Source of the DNA: Mixophyes australis
Lineage: Eukaryota; Chordata; Amphibia; Anura; Limnodynastidae
Length of the DNA: 64,000 nt
Reading direction: 5' to 3'
Assembly (NCBI GenBank): GCA_036250195.1
Contig: JAVHZZ010000003.1
Coordinates: 37,733,835 to 37,797,834 of the forward strand
Positions 1 to 12,400 of the stretch are shown here, piece after piece (position 1 is the first letter of the stretch; every line of letters starts with the position of its first letter). The position numbers and the translations under genes were made by a program. The notes below the pieces were generated by a model. The model searched no databases, was not told the DNA's origin, and was given only the letters and a program-made list of their open reading frames with translations.

Positions 1-1048
1 GATTTCAAAAATGAGTAGAAACGCAGAGTAGAATTTATTCTCTGACCGCTTTTAAAAAGCTGCAAGTAGCGTTCATGGCCAGCTGCAAAACTGTGCTTTA
101 TAAAGATCTATGTTACTTCTCCTGCATCGGGTCCGGACTCTGCATTGTTGGGCTCCATAACAAAGTCTATGTAGGGAACTGGGGGTGGTGGGGGGTAGAT
201 AATGTGGGTGCCCTGGGGTGTGGGTTGGGCTTCGGGGGTGGGAAAAACAAACAACCCAAAAATTCCCAAATTCCCATTCCCAATTTTTTTTTCCACTATT
301 TGGAATTATATTGAGTAGGCGGAAAACGTAGGTGGCCGATCTGCACTTTATAACTGATCTCCAGTGTATCTAAACTAATCTCCAAGCTTCCCGTTAGTAA
401 TGGACAATATTATAAAACCTAATATGGTTCCAGAACAGAGTAATAATAATAATAATAATAATATCAACAAAAACAATTTCAATAATAATGTGAAATACAT
501 GTATTGCTTTACAGTGATGCCCCCTCCCCCCGTTTATTATACAAACCGTTTTTAGTCTTAAATCTAAATTTAAGACTCTTTATGAACACCTATATCGATA
601 GCACCATCTGCTGGGGATCATATATACAAGAGGGGGGAGCACCATAACAAATGAATAAATATAATTTGTTTTAAACTAAATAAATATATTGTAAAATGTA
701 CTAATATTTAATTGTATACAACATGATAAACCGTGATGGCTGATAATTTTCTTTTAGATCTTTGCCCCATATGTAAGTGTTACTCTATGTTTTGGATCAT
801 TAAATGGCGTTTATTTCTAGACGGATAGTTTGTTTATGCCGTACAATGGAATTCCACGGAATAAACGGGATTTATGGTTTATAACAAACGTTTCTCACTC
901 TGACTGTGTAAAATAAATCAGTTCCGAGCTACTTCTATTGTCTCTGAAATTCTACCAATGATCCCGAGAACACACATGTAATATACATACATGAAAGGGA
1001 GGACTCTAACCAGTGTAGGAGATATTAACGCTACAGTAGAGATCTCAC
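1..1048. other. MFSD2B intron 3, no gene seen
   Basis: I could not find exon 4 of MFSD2B here. The stretch is AT-rich with a short (AAT)n run near 440-463. The weak minus-strand open frame at 108-296 is proline-rich and has no recognisable domain. Confidence 0.6.
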
Positions 1049-1173
1049 CACGGCATCAGGCGCCCTATTCCCGTCCATCTACTTTTGTTAATTAAATATC
1101 CAACAATGGGATCTGTGATTCCACCCCAGATCTTCCCAATACTCAGCACCAGTGAGGCCTCGAATGGCGTGAT
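1049..1173 (-). CDS. MFSD2B: MFSD2B coding exon 3 (125 nt)
   Basis: The acceptor is GTCTTCCAG ahead of 1173 and the donor is TG|GTGAGA at 1049 (phase 2, inside the Trp codon of GRLMPW). It encodes [18 protein letters not shown] followed by [13 protein letters not shown], i.e. the second membrane segment and the family's loop 2-3 motif. The Asp of the TDP block lies in the region reported to bind the coupling cation in MFSD2 proteins. The exon is short enough that an ATG-based ORF search misses it. Confidence 0.9.
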
Positions 1174-3409
1174 CTGGAAGACACAGGAAGCAATGAGTTA
1201 CTGCTACAAACCTCCAACACGTGATCATTTGCTGTCAGACCTACTCTCTTGTATGTCGGCATCTATGTCACACACGTAGAACATGTTAAAGGTTTCTTCA
1301 ACCTAACAATAAAAGTCATCCTATATAAAAAAGACATCTTGCAATATGACCAAATAAATATGTATGCAAATGTTTGTTTTTTGCATAACTTGTGATATTT
1401 GACAATGTAGCTACGGTAGAAGTTATTGTACTCTGTTATCAGCCAGACTATGGGGTCTTTTTTTACCAAGACCCTTCCGATACAAGATTTTTTATCGTTG
1501 CTTATGTGGGCACCAACGGCTAAGGCCACCCTGATGGTGTCAGCGATCAGAGGACAGCGGCAGCACTTGTTGTTGTCCTTGATAAACAGGTTTATCTACG
1601 GTACGGGCGGCGAAGCATTGCAGGAGGCCCTGGGTGACGGCTACCCGCCTGCGATAGTCTAATAGGGAGAAGACCTAAATACAGTATAGTGCCAATCCTA
1701 AAGTACTTTTATATATTTTTACTGCACTGTAATTGTCATAGTGTTGTGCTCTGTAGCCGAGGGCGTATTAACAAGACATTGTGCCCGAGGAGCAAAACTT
1801 TCTAGCTACACTCTGTGTTATATATATATATACATATATATATATATACATACTATATGAACAAAAGTATTTGGCCACACCTGTTAATTATTGAATTGAG
1901 GTGTTTCAATCAGACCCGTTGCCAGAGGTGTATAAAACCAAGCACCTAGCCCTGCAGTCTCCATTTGTAAACATTTGTGATACAAAATGGGTTGTTCTGA
2001 ACACCTCAGTGACTTCAAGTGAGGTACTGTGATCAGATGCCACCTTTGCAATAAAACGGTTCATGAAATGTAATCCCCACTGGATATTCCACGGTCAACT
2101 GTAACTGATATTATTAGACAGTGGAAGTGTTTAGGAACAACAGCAACTCAGCCAGGAAGTGGAAGACCACGTAATATCACAGAGCGGGGCCAACGACTGC
2201 TAAGGTGCATGGTGCGTAAAAGTCGCCAATCATCTGCTGATTCCATAGCTGAAGACTTCCAAACTTCCACTGGCTTTAATGTAAGCACAAAAACTGTGCC
2301 GCGGGAGCTTAATGGAGTGGGTTTCTATGGCCGAGCAGCTAAATGCAAACCTCACATCACCAAGACCAATGCCAAGCGTCGGATGGAGTGGTGTAAAGCA
2401 CACCGACACTGGACTGTGGAGCAGTGGAAACCAGTTCTGTGGAGTGATGAATCACACTTCTCTATTTGACAGTTAGATGGGCGAGTCTGGGTTTGCTGGA
2501 TGGCGGGAGAAAGTTACCTGCCTGACTGCATTAGGCCAACTGTGAAGTTTGGTGGAGGAGGGATAATGGTATGCGGCTGTTTTTTAGGGTTTGGGCTAGG
2601 CCCCTTATCTCCAGTGAAGGGCAATCTTAATGCTTCAGCATACCAAGTCATTTTGGACGTGGGGCAGCACGGTGGCTAAGTGGTTTGCACTTCTACTTCA
2701 CAGCACTGACCTTGGCCTTATCTTTGTGGAGTTTGTATGCTCTCCCTGTGTTTGGGTGGGTTTCCTCCGACACTCCAAAAACATACTAGTAGGTTAATTG
2801 GCTGCTATCAAAATTGATCCTAGTCTGTCTGTGTGTGTGTATGTTAGGGAATTTAGACTGTAAGCTCCAATGGGGCAGGGACTGATGTGAGTGAGTTCTC
2901 TGTACAGCGCTTCGGAAACAGTGGCGCTATATAAATAAATGGTGATGATGATGATGACACTGCTATGCTTACAACTTTGTGGCAACAGTTTGGAGAAGGC
3001 CCTTGTTTATTCCAACATGACTGTGCCCCAGTGCACAAAGTAAGGACTACAAAGACATGGTTTGATGAGTTTGGTGTGGAAGACCTTGACTGGCCCTCAC
3101 AGAGCCCTGACCTCAACCCCATCAAACAACTTTGGAAGAGCTGGAACGGAGATTGTGAGCCAGGCCTTCTCGTCCAACATCAGTGCCTGACCTCATAAAT
3201 GCTCTACAGAATGAATGGGCTCAAATTTCCACAGAAACACTTCAACATCTTGTGGAAACCTTCCAAGAAGAGAGGAAGCTGTTATCGCTGCAAAAGGGGG
3301 ACCAACTCCATATTAAAGTATATGTATTTGAATACAATGTCACTACAGTCCCTGTTGGTGTAATGGTCAAGCGTCCAAATACTTTTGTCCATATAGTGTA
3401 TATATACAG

Positions 3410-3460
<51 letters not shown>

Positions 3461-6400
3461 TAACAAATCATGTATTAAGCATTTACAATTAACACTGATA
3501 TCAGCCGAGATGAAATCAAGAGAACCCAAATGAAAGAGCGCCTCTAGTGGCCAGGTGTGGAACTAACACAAGGGTTTTCCTGAGACACATTGATCTAGTA
3601 GACTTTCAACGCATTAAATTTATATTAAATTGTTTATCTCTGTATCTCTTTGACTATTGTATGCATCTAGCTTACGTTTGCACAAACTATCTTTTTTTAT
3701 TAGTTGCCTAATTCATTTTAACGTTATAAGATCTTCATATTTGGCACCTCACAACATGGGAGTTGCTGTATATGTATTTATACTATCAGACTGTTAGGGT
3801 GAAAGATTTTTCTTCATAGGTTCTAAATAAAATATAGTCATTCAGAAATATTGTAAGAATGGAAGAGGAGTGGCACGATGGTTGGCAGTCATGGTGCCGG
3901 AGCACGGAGTTTCATTCCAACTAGTGTGTTATCTGCGTGGAGTTTGTAAGTTGTGTTTGTGTCCGCTGGTTTCTGCAAACACTAAATTGGCTTATATGTG
4001 CGTGTCTCTGCCGGTGGTAGGAAGTTTAGATTGTAAATGTGAATGAATAACTATATATAATTAATTGATAATAATATGTGGAATCCCCAGTCTGTACCAC
4101 TGATTGGTATCACTACCTAGATCTTACCTGAGCTACATCTAAGAGGTAGATCTGCAGGAAAAAAGCGGAGGCACTTCCAGCCACCTGATTGGGGGCTCCC
4201 CCTACGGCGTAGCAAACCTTGCTGAAGACGGACATTTTACAATGTTTTACCTGGAAGAAAAAATAGTGATTGTTAAAGACAGGTCTGAAACACAATAAAG
4301 TTCCATCTATACCTACGACTGAGCCTTATAGTGGTAGAAGGATCCGCTTGATCACTGGTAGCAGCAGGATTATTTTCTAGGTTTCTACATGTGGCTCTTG
4401 GTTCTTCAAGGGGGATAAAATGTACAATAGCAGGGAGTGGTTAGGGCTCAGTTATAGGGGCAGTCACTACATTGCTCCCATCACCCGAGCTTTGATCATT
4501 GAACAGAGCAGAAAGCATCTCAGATGGGGTCTGCATAGGGGATCATTGTTCCCTATAAGGTGCACGAGGATCATACACAGGAAAGTTTGGCGGAACGCGT
4601 GGAGAAAGCAGACCAGAACGTAGATGTATATTGCTCTGTCTATGCTCCATCCTGCATTCTCCAAAACAGGGATAAATTATCCCTTTTCCATGCCTGGTCT
4701 GCATCAGTCAAATGAATAGATCAGAACGCAGAGAAAGGGACAGCATGGTGACCTCCTGTGTAAGTGGACCTTCAGCTTATGTATACAGTGAGCACAACAT
4801 TGGTGGACCTCAATAGAATAATCTATTGTCAGCATAAATGGTACTGTCTTCAACAGCTGGATGGACCTAGGATGCAACATACTGTATTGGAAAGTGGTAC
4901 CCTGAGTATAGACAGTGCCTGTGGCAGAATGCCCAGTTGACTCTATGGCTGCCCATGATTACAAGCCCTTGGGCTGCAATGGGTTTACCCTTTATCCCTT
5001 CCCCACTATGTGCAACATATGTATGTTTGACAGATTGGCTATTTAAAGATGCATTACCGCCTATGAAACTATTTGCATAGTTAGACTCTCCCCTTAACTA
5101 AAGCTCTGGGGGACTGCTGAGTGCAGGTTATTTTCCCGGGTCACCTCCATTTCTCTGACAGCACTGGTCGAAAACCAGGGGATGCTGCGTATGACCAATC
5201 ACAAGCCGAAATCAAGGGTATCACAGGGGGCTTTGACTAAAGACCAATTTAACTTCTGCAGAGTAGGTTACATCATTATGCCATATCCACTGGCCGGTAT
5301 AATGACGTGTGGTCACATGTCATTGCATGTGGATTGTGGTTCCATGTTCATCATGGGTCACACAGAGCAGAAGATGGGGTTCTGTTAATAAAGCAAATAT
5401 ATTTTAGAACAAATTTAATATTAATAAAGGAAATATATTTTATACCAAATTTGGGAAAGAGGAATTGCCCTTTAATACTGGCTTCATGTAGAACCATGTT
5501 GATCTGATAACCCTATCCATGTGATAACATATGAGAGTATCATGTGCACAGAGCCTAACAAGCCACAACCACAGCTCCCAAATATTACACTTTAACTTTC
5601 ACAAATATGCCACATGTTTTAGTTATTTAGCAAAGGAAATGTTATGTCATTATATGTGAATTATAGTGACATTATATGAAATGTTCCAGGATGAACACAG
5701 AAACAAATGTAATTTTATGTTGCTCAATGCCAGTAGTGAGCGACAGGCAAGTTGCATGGGGGAGCATGCGAGGAGGTCTAAGTTGAATGTGAGGAGGTCT
5801 AAGTTGCATGTGGGAGCATGTGAGGAGGTCTAAGTTGCATGTGGGAGCATGTGAGGAGGTCTAAGTTGCATGTGGAGCATGTGAGGAGGTCTAAGTTGAA
5901 TGTGAGGAGGTCTAAGTTGCATGTGGGAGCATGTGAGGAGGTCTAAGTTGAATGTGAGGAGGTCTAAGTTGCATGTGGGAGCATGTGAGGAGGTCTAAGT
6001 TGAATGTGAGGAGGTCTAAGTTGCATGTGGAGCATGTGAGGAGGTCTAAGTTGCATGTGGGAGCAGGGCCTGATCAACCACTAGGCTGACCAGGCTGCAG
6101 CCTGGGGCGCTGGGTCCCGGGGGGCGCGGCACTGTGGGTATTTTTTTTAAAAAAAAAAAAAAATTTTTTTTAAAAAAAATTTTTTTTTCTTCATTCATTT
6201 TTTTTTTTCGGGGTGGGGGAGGGGGGGGGGGGGTCGCCGCTGGGGGTCGCCGCGGGGGGGGGGGTCACTGCGGGAGGGTGGAGGGCTCGACGATCAAAAG
6301 CATTGGTGGTCAGTGGTTAGCAACACACAGCCAATCGCCAGGCTGCCTGTTGCTGTGCAGCAGACAGGAAGCAGGACGTCTTCACTTCCTATCTGCTGAT

Positions 6401-9400
6401 CAGAGGAGAGGAGCGACGCTGGCACAACTACAGGTAAGTGAAGGGGGGAACTGCCCTGCATATCTATAGGGAGGGGGGGGGGGAACTGCCCTGCATATCT
6501 ATAGGGAGGGGGGGGGGAACTGCCCTGCATATCTATAGGGAGGGGGGGGGGGAACTGCCCTGCATATCTATAGGGAGGGGAGGGGGAACTGCCCTGCATA
6601 TCTATAGGGAGGGGAGGGGGAACTGCCCTGCATATCTATAGGGAGGGGAGGGGAACTGCCCTGCATATCTATAGGGAGGGGGGGGGAACTGCCCTGCATA
6701 TCTATAGGGAGGGGGGGAACTACCCTGCATATCTATAGGGAGGGGGGGGGAACTGCCCTGCATATCTATAGGGAGGGGGGGGGGAACTGCCCTGCATATC
6801 TATAGGGAGGGGGGGGAACTGCCCTGCAAATCTATAGGGAGGGGGGGAACTGCCCTGCATATCTATAGGGAGGGGGGGGAACTGCCCTGCATATCTATAG
6901 GGAGGGGGGGGAACTGCCCTACATATCTATAGGGAGGGGGGGGGAACTGCCCTGCATATCTATAGGGAGGGGGGGGGAACTGCCCTGCATATCTATAGGG
7001 AGGGGGGGGAACTTCCCTGCAAATCTATAGGGAGGGGGGGGAACTGCCCTGCATATCTATAGGGAGGGGGGGGGAACTGCCCTGCATATCTATAGGGAGG
7101 GGGGGGGAACTGCCCTGCATATCTATAGGGAGGGGGGAACTTCCCTGCATATCTATAGGGAGGGGGGGAACTGCCCTGCATATCTATAGGGAGGGGGAGA
7201 ACTGCCCTGCATATCTATAGGGAGGGGGAACTGCCCTGCATATCTATAGGAAGGGGGGGAACTACCCTGCATATCTATAGGGAGAGGGGGAACTACCCTG
7301 CATATCTATAGGGAGGGGGGGGAATTACACTGCATATCTATAGAGAGGGGGGGGAACTACCCTGCATATCTATAGGGAGGGGGGGGGACTACCCTGCATA
7401 TCTATAGGGAGGTAGAGGGGGGACTGTCATGCATATGTATAGGGAGGGAGAGGGGGACTGTCATTCAAATCTATGGGGTGGGAGGGGGGGGCTGCCATGA
7501 AAATCTATAGGGAGGTAGAGAGGTTGATATGTATGAAGGAGGGCAGAGGAGGGGAGCTGATATATGTGACTGGGGGAGTTTTGATGTGACGGGGGGGGGG
7601 GGGGATAGCTAGCTAGCAGAGTGGAGGTAAGGAAAATAGCTGCAAGGGGGATGGATGCAGGGTGGGAGGTAAAGAAAATGGCTGCAGCAGGGGTTAAGGA
7701 AAATGGCTGTGGGGGGGGGGGGTTGTGGTTAAGGAAAATGGCTGCAGGGGGTATTTAAAAAATAGAGCAGCTTTGGGGGGCAGAATCTCATGATTGTGTG
7801 GCGGTCACATGGGTGGTCTCAGCAATCACTAGAATACTAAATATTAGTGAGATGGGGCTGGTAGAGGTTTGTATTTGATTGACAACAAATATTCAGATAT
7901 TGCTTATATATGCCTGTCCAATGGGGTACTTTTAGCTGGCCATAATGGAGTGTTTTGTTTTAACTAAAGGGCCTAATCATTCAGGGTTTGCATTATAATA
8001 CATTTTTGCATTTTCAAAAAAGGACGCCAACTTTCCAGAAGCCAGCGAGAGGATAACAAAGTTGCAAGAGAGAAGGGCAAGGACAGGTAAGAGACAATGG
8101 CACAATCTGTCTAAATTTGAATGCTGGAGAATACACCTGAACATTCATATTCAGGAGTGTTCCTATACACCTATATATTCGGAGGAGGGGGGGGGGGGGG
8201 GGGGGGGCGCGCTGCGGCTGTATTAGCCTAGGGCGGCCAGAACCCTTAATCAGGCCCTGTGTGGGAGCATGTGAGGAGGTCTAAGTTGAATGTGAGGAGG
8301 TCTAAGTTCCAGGTGGGAGCATGTGAGGAGGTCTAAGTTGCATGTGGGAGCATGTGAGGAGGTCTAAGTTGCATGTGGGAGCATGTGAGGAGGTCTAAGT
8401 TGCATGTGGGAGCATGTGATAAAGTTTAAGTTGCAGGTGGGAGCATGTGAGGAGGTCTAAGTTGCAGGTGGAAGCATGTGAGGAGGTCTAAGTTGCACGA
8501 GGAAGCATGTGAGGAGGTCTAAGTTGCATGTGGGAGCATGTGATAAAGTTTAAGTTGCAGGTGGGAGCATGTGAGGAGGTCTAAGTTGCACGAGGAAGCA
8601 TGTGAGGAGGTCTAAGTTGCATGTAGGAGCATGTGAGGAGGCCTGATTGGCATGCAGTGTTTTGGAGCAGGTGAGGGGCATGTGGGGTCATTTTGGAATG
8701 AGTGATGCAGGGGTACCAAGGTCACCTTGAACCTGTTTTTCATTCTTAAAGTTAAGGTGGGAGGGCCACATATGTGGCCCTTGAAGTATATCGGGTCTCC
8801 CACCACAGATCGCTCCAGCTCTTGAAGTGTAATAAAAATAAATGCCAACATAGAGCATTCACCTAGTTTTTAAACTGTTACAAAAATGGATTATATAAAC
8901 ATGCAGAATACTAAATATAAACATATGATAATATAACCATACACATGATATAAACATGCACCTATGAATAGTTCTGATTTTCCAATTACAATAACTTGGA
9001 CTGAACTGGAGTAAGGCATAATCAGTTAACTAACTCAGCCCAAGTTACTGTGGCAGGAAAATAAGTAGGGAAAAGCAGAGAAACACTGGGAGGAGTTAAG
9101 GTGCCAGGTATAATGCTATAATATCTTGCTAACAATTCTTCAACCGTTATGTAAGAAAATGTTTATATTGACTAATTAGGAAAATGCATCATATTACACA
9201 TTAATTCTCAGAAAAACAATCAGCAAAGAATAATATGAAAAATATTGAGAAATAATTATAAAATACCATTATGATTTCTTGAAAGATTATGAACAGATTT
9301 GTTTGGTGCATTTTTACCAGCATTTTAGGGATAATTATAGTGTTTAAATGCGTTAAAACGTAGAAATGTAAGAAGTAGATTGTAAAAATAAGCTGCCAAG

Positions 9401-12400
9401 ACGTATGTAAAAACACAAGTGGGTACGACCTCGCCTGGTACAATGATTCCTAGCACCAAGCCCATAAGTTTTACTTGCTTTCAAAACTAATACTATTGTG
9501 GAACCCAGATAAACCAATCAGGCGTTTGCTTTCTTTTTCCAAACTGTACTATAAATATGAAAGACAACATTCTAGTTGTTGTGGTTTACACTACCTGTTT
9601 CCTGTGCACCAGGAATGGGTTTAGTGCTACAACTGATTCCTCTTCATGCAGAGCAGTTGCAACAAATAGTCAGATTCATGCACATAACGTTACGTTTGTT
9701 ATTGTGCAACAGGTGACACATGAAATGCAGAAATAGCCCCTTGTTCTTGTTAATATTAATATTGTTTAAATCTAAGGCGCCCTGTGTATCCACAGCGCCA
9801 TCAAATGGGGGAGTAGAGCATACATAACTAAGAATACATAACACAGAACAGGTGAACAGAAGGACATGTATGCTGGAGACATGGCAGTATACAAAGGCAT
9901 ATGCCCAAAGTACAGTACATAAGGTATATAGCTTGTGAGAGCTTACAATTTAAGTGGGGGAGGGGCTGACACCAGAGAGGGTGAGGATGCAGGTAATGGC
10001 ATACTTGCCTAGTCCAGGAGACTCCCAAATTCCGGGTAGGTCTCCCGGACTCCTGGGAGAGCAGGGCATTCTCCCGGATTAGGAGCCTCCATGATGCGAT
10101 TCTCTTGTGTAAAAGTGTTTCAAATTTAGGAATCAGTGAAGGATTATGGGCAGCACGGTGGCTCAGTGGTTAGAACTTCTCCTCACAGTGCTGGGGTCAT
10201 GAGTTCCCAAACTGGGAAAGCTTTTTACTAGACTTTTTAATGCCAATGACACACGTAAACATGGGCGACAATACAACCCACTGTTACTGCTGTGTACATG
10301 ATGTGTACACACCCACTCACGTTTTACAATTCCAGTGGGCACCTGGCCTTAGTGTGCTCTAAATGTGCCCATGCCATGGGGCAACGGGCATAAACTTCTG
10401 GTCATATTAGTTCCAGCTGCTCTCGTGGTTGAAAGCTTAGTAAGCCCTAGGGATGTGCGCTCTGGGTTATATCCCTGGGTGTCGTAGTACAGTGAGCACA
10501 TTGACTTTCCTATAAACTGTCGTCTGCTTTCTGCGCGTGAGACCCGGCGTTATCTGTCTGTCCCACCAAACACTGAGCAGTCAACTGACAGAAATAGACA
10601 AAAAGATGTCCCTCAATCTGTCAGCCTGTGGGAAGGTGCTGGTGCCAGATAAGGGGAGAGTTCCACTTATCATCCACCATACGTTTCCCAGAATCCTGAG
10701 CAGCGGCCTCTAGTAAGCAGACTCAGCCGCCTCACTCCCAGCCTGCAGTCTCTTCATGCTCTTCTGTTTAAAAACACTCCCTCAATGACAAACAGCGACA
10801 ACATAACACAATCCAAATGTTGTTTAAACTGATTGTATTATTGGATTATTATTGGATTATTTTTTCACTTCTCTGGAAAAGGAGAATGAAACGCCCTGAT
10901 AGACTTAGGGCTAGATTTACTAAACTGCGGGTTTGAAAAAGTGGTGGTGTTGCCTATAGCAACCAATCAGATTCTAGTTTTCATTTATGTATTGCTTTCT
11001 ACAAAATGACAGCTAGAATCTGATTGGTTGCTATAGGCAACATCTCCACTTTTTCAAACCCGCAGTTTAGTAAATATATATATACCCCTTAATCTCTTTC
11101 TGAAACATATTTTGTTTTATGAACTAGTAACTCGAGCCGGCTTTGTGCCACTGTCTCAATAATAATCTGGCCACCAAGTATGCCCTTAGAAATGTGGATG
11201 TAGGGGGTCCCGCAGGGGCCGTGCATGGTAACATTCAGCGTCGCTGTTTGGGTTGAAATCTCTGTTCATTTTTGCTTGTACCTTTATAAGATAAAATTAA
11301 CAGATTGCAAAAACATAAATAAAACATTGATGTGAATAAGTTCTCTGTACAGCGCTGCGGAATCAGTGGCGCTATATAAATAAATGATGATGATGATGAT
11401 GATTGAATGTGGCATTTACAAGAGTTTGGGCACCCTGTGGATCAGAAACACCTCATCTGGTAGACTTCACTGTTTCCGAACATCTCTTGTTGCCAGCTTA
11501 GAACATACTTTCCTACTTTCAGTAGGCGACATCAGGGAGAGGGGCATGACTAATGGGCGGGAGGTGGCGGGGCGCCTCAAATCGTGTCATTTTGGCTCCT
11601 CCCCCACGAGTAAAATGCCATTTTGTCACAGGGGGCGGGGCCAAAATGATGCGATTCTCTGTGAATCGCGTCATTTTAACAAGGGAATTCTGGGAAGCGG
11701 GAGAAATGCCAGCTCTCGTGGGAGCCCGGGAGACTGACCCGAATTTCGGGAGTCACCCGGACTTTCCGGGAGAGTTGGCAAGTATGGCTTAGAATCTTGC
11801 AGCTGTTGCTTTTCCGCTCTTCCTTGTAGAACTTTACTAGTCATTCTCCCAGCGCTCATTGTGGTCAAAGCCCACCCCCCCCTCCCTGTTTGGGGTACCT
11901 CTCTGGTGCCTTGGGCAGCGGTGTACATGTTCTGCCCCTAGACACAGGCCTGGCTGTGAGAGCCGAGTGGTAGAACATATGTTGGCAGCCTCCTAATTGT
12001 AGGACTTGCACCAACGTAGATTCTATGACTGTGGCAGCAAAAGTCTGGATTTGTGTAAAATTAAAGTAGTAAGAAGTGTATCTCATTAATATAAAATGTG
12101 TATAATGTCTTACATTCATCGTGTAGAAAGTAAATATTATCAATGCTATGTTTTTCTATTGAAATAGCTGACAACATTCAACAACACTTCATTATTTTAA
12201 TTGGAAATGGCACAGTGGTTAGTACTGCTGTCTGGCACTGCAATGGGTTCCTTTCTGACCAGGGGTTTATTATTTTCTACTTATCTGTGTTACCATCACT
12301 GCAAGGTGTTAGAGGGTGAGGGCGGCACAGAGCATGCTGCAGCTTAGGCATCTCCTGGCACACTCGGATGGTGCCCGACTCAAATGATTTTTTGTTAGAT

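Larger units (their letters stand above)
1852..3398 (+). mobile_element. Tc1/mariner element, dead, with nested SINE
   Basis: The terminal inverted repeats are visible: CTATATGAACAAAAGTATTTGG at the left and its near-complement CCAAATACTTTTGTCCATATAG at the right. The element sits in TA-repeat DNA, as expected for TA target choice. Between them is a transposase of the Tc1 class: the N-terminal helix-turn-helix region starts near 1987, then comes the segment ending SDESHFSI, then the C-terminal block with [11 protein letters not shown] and [12 protein letters not shown] (catalytic DDE region). It is inactive. There is a stop at codon 12 (TGA, 2020), another at 2467-2469, later frameshifts, and a SINE inserted at 2662-2958. 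Confidence 0.93.

Noticed and set aside
108..296. Minus-strand 62-residue Pro-rich frame as an MFSD2B exon
   Set aside because: No membrane-segment character and no match to the expected exon 4 (transporter helices 3-4).
1263..1662. Open frames in MFSD2B intron 2 as an extra exon or processed gene
   Set aside because: Neither strand shows a recognisable domain or matched splice sites; exon 2 joins exon 3 directly in phase.
5753..8640. CRISPR-like array (regular 26-39-bp repeats here and elsewhere)
   Set aside because: Units are contiguous with no unique spacers and no Cas genes; the setting is vertebrate.
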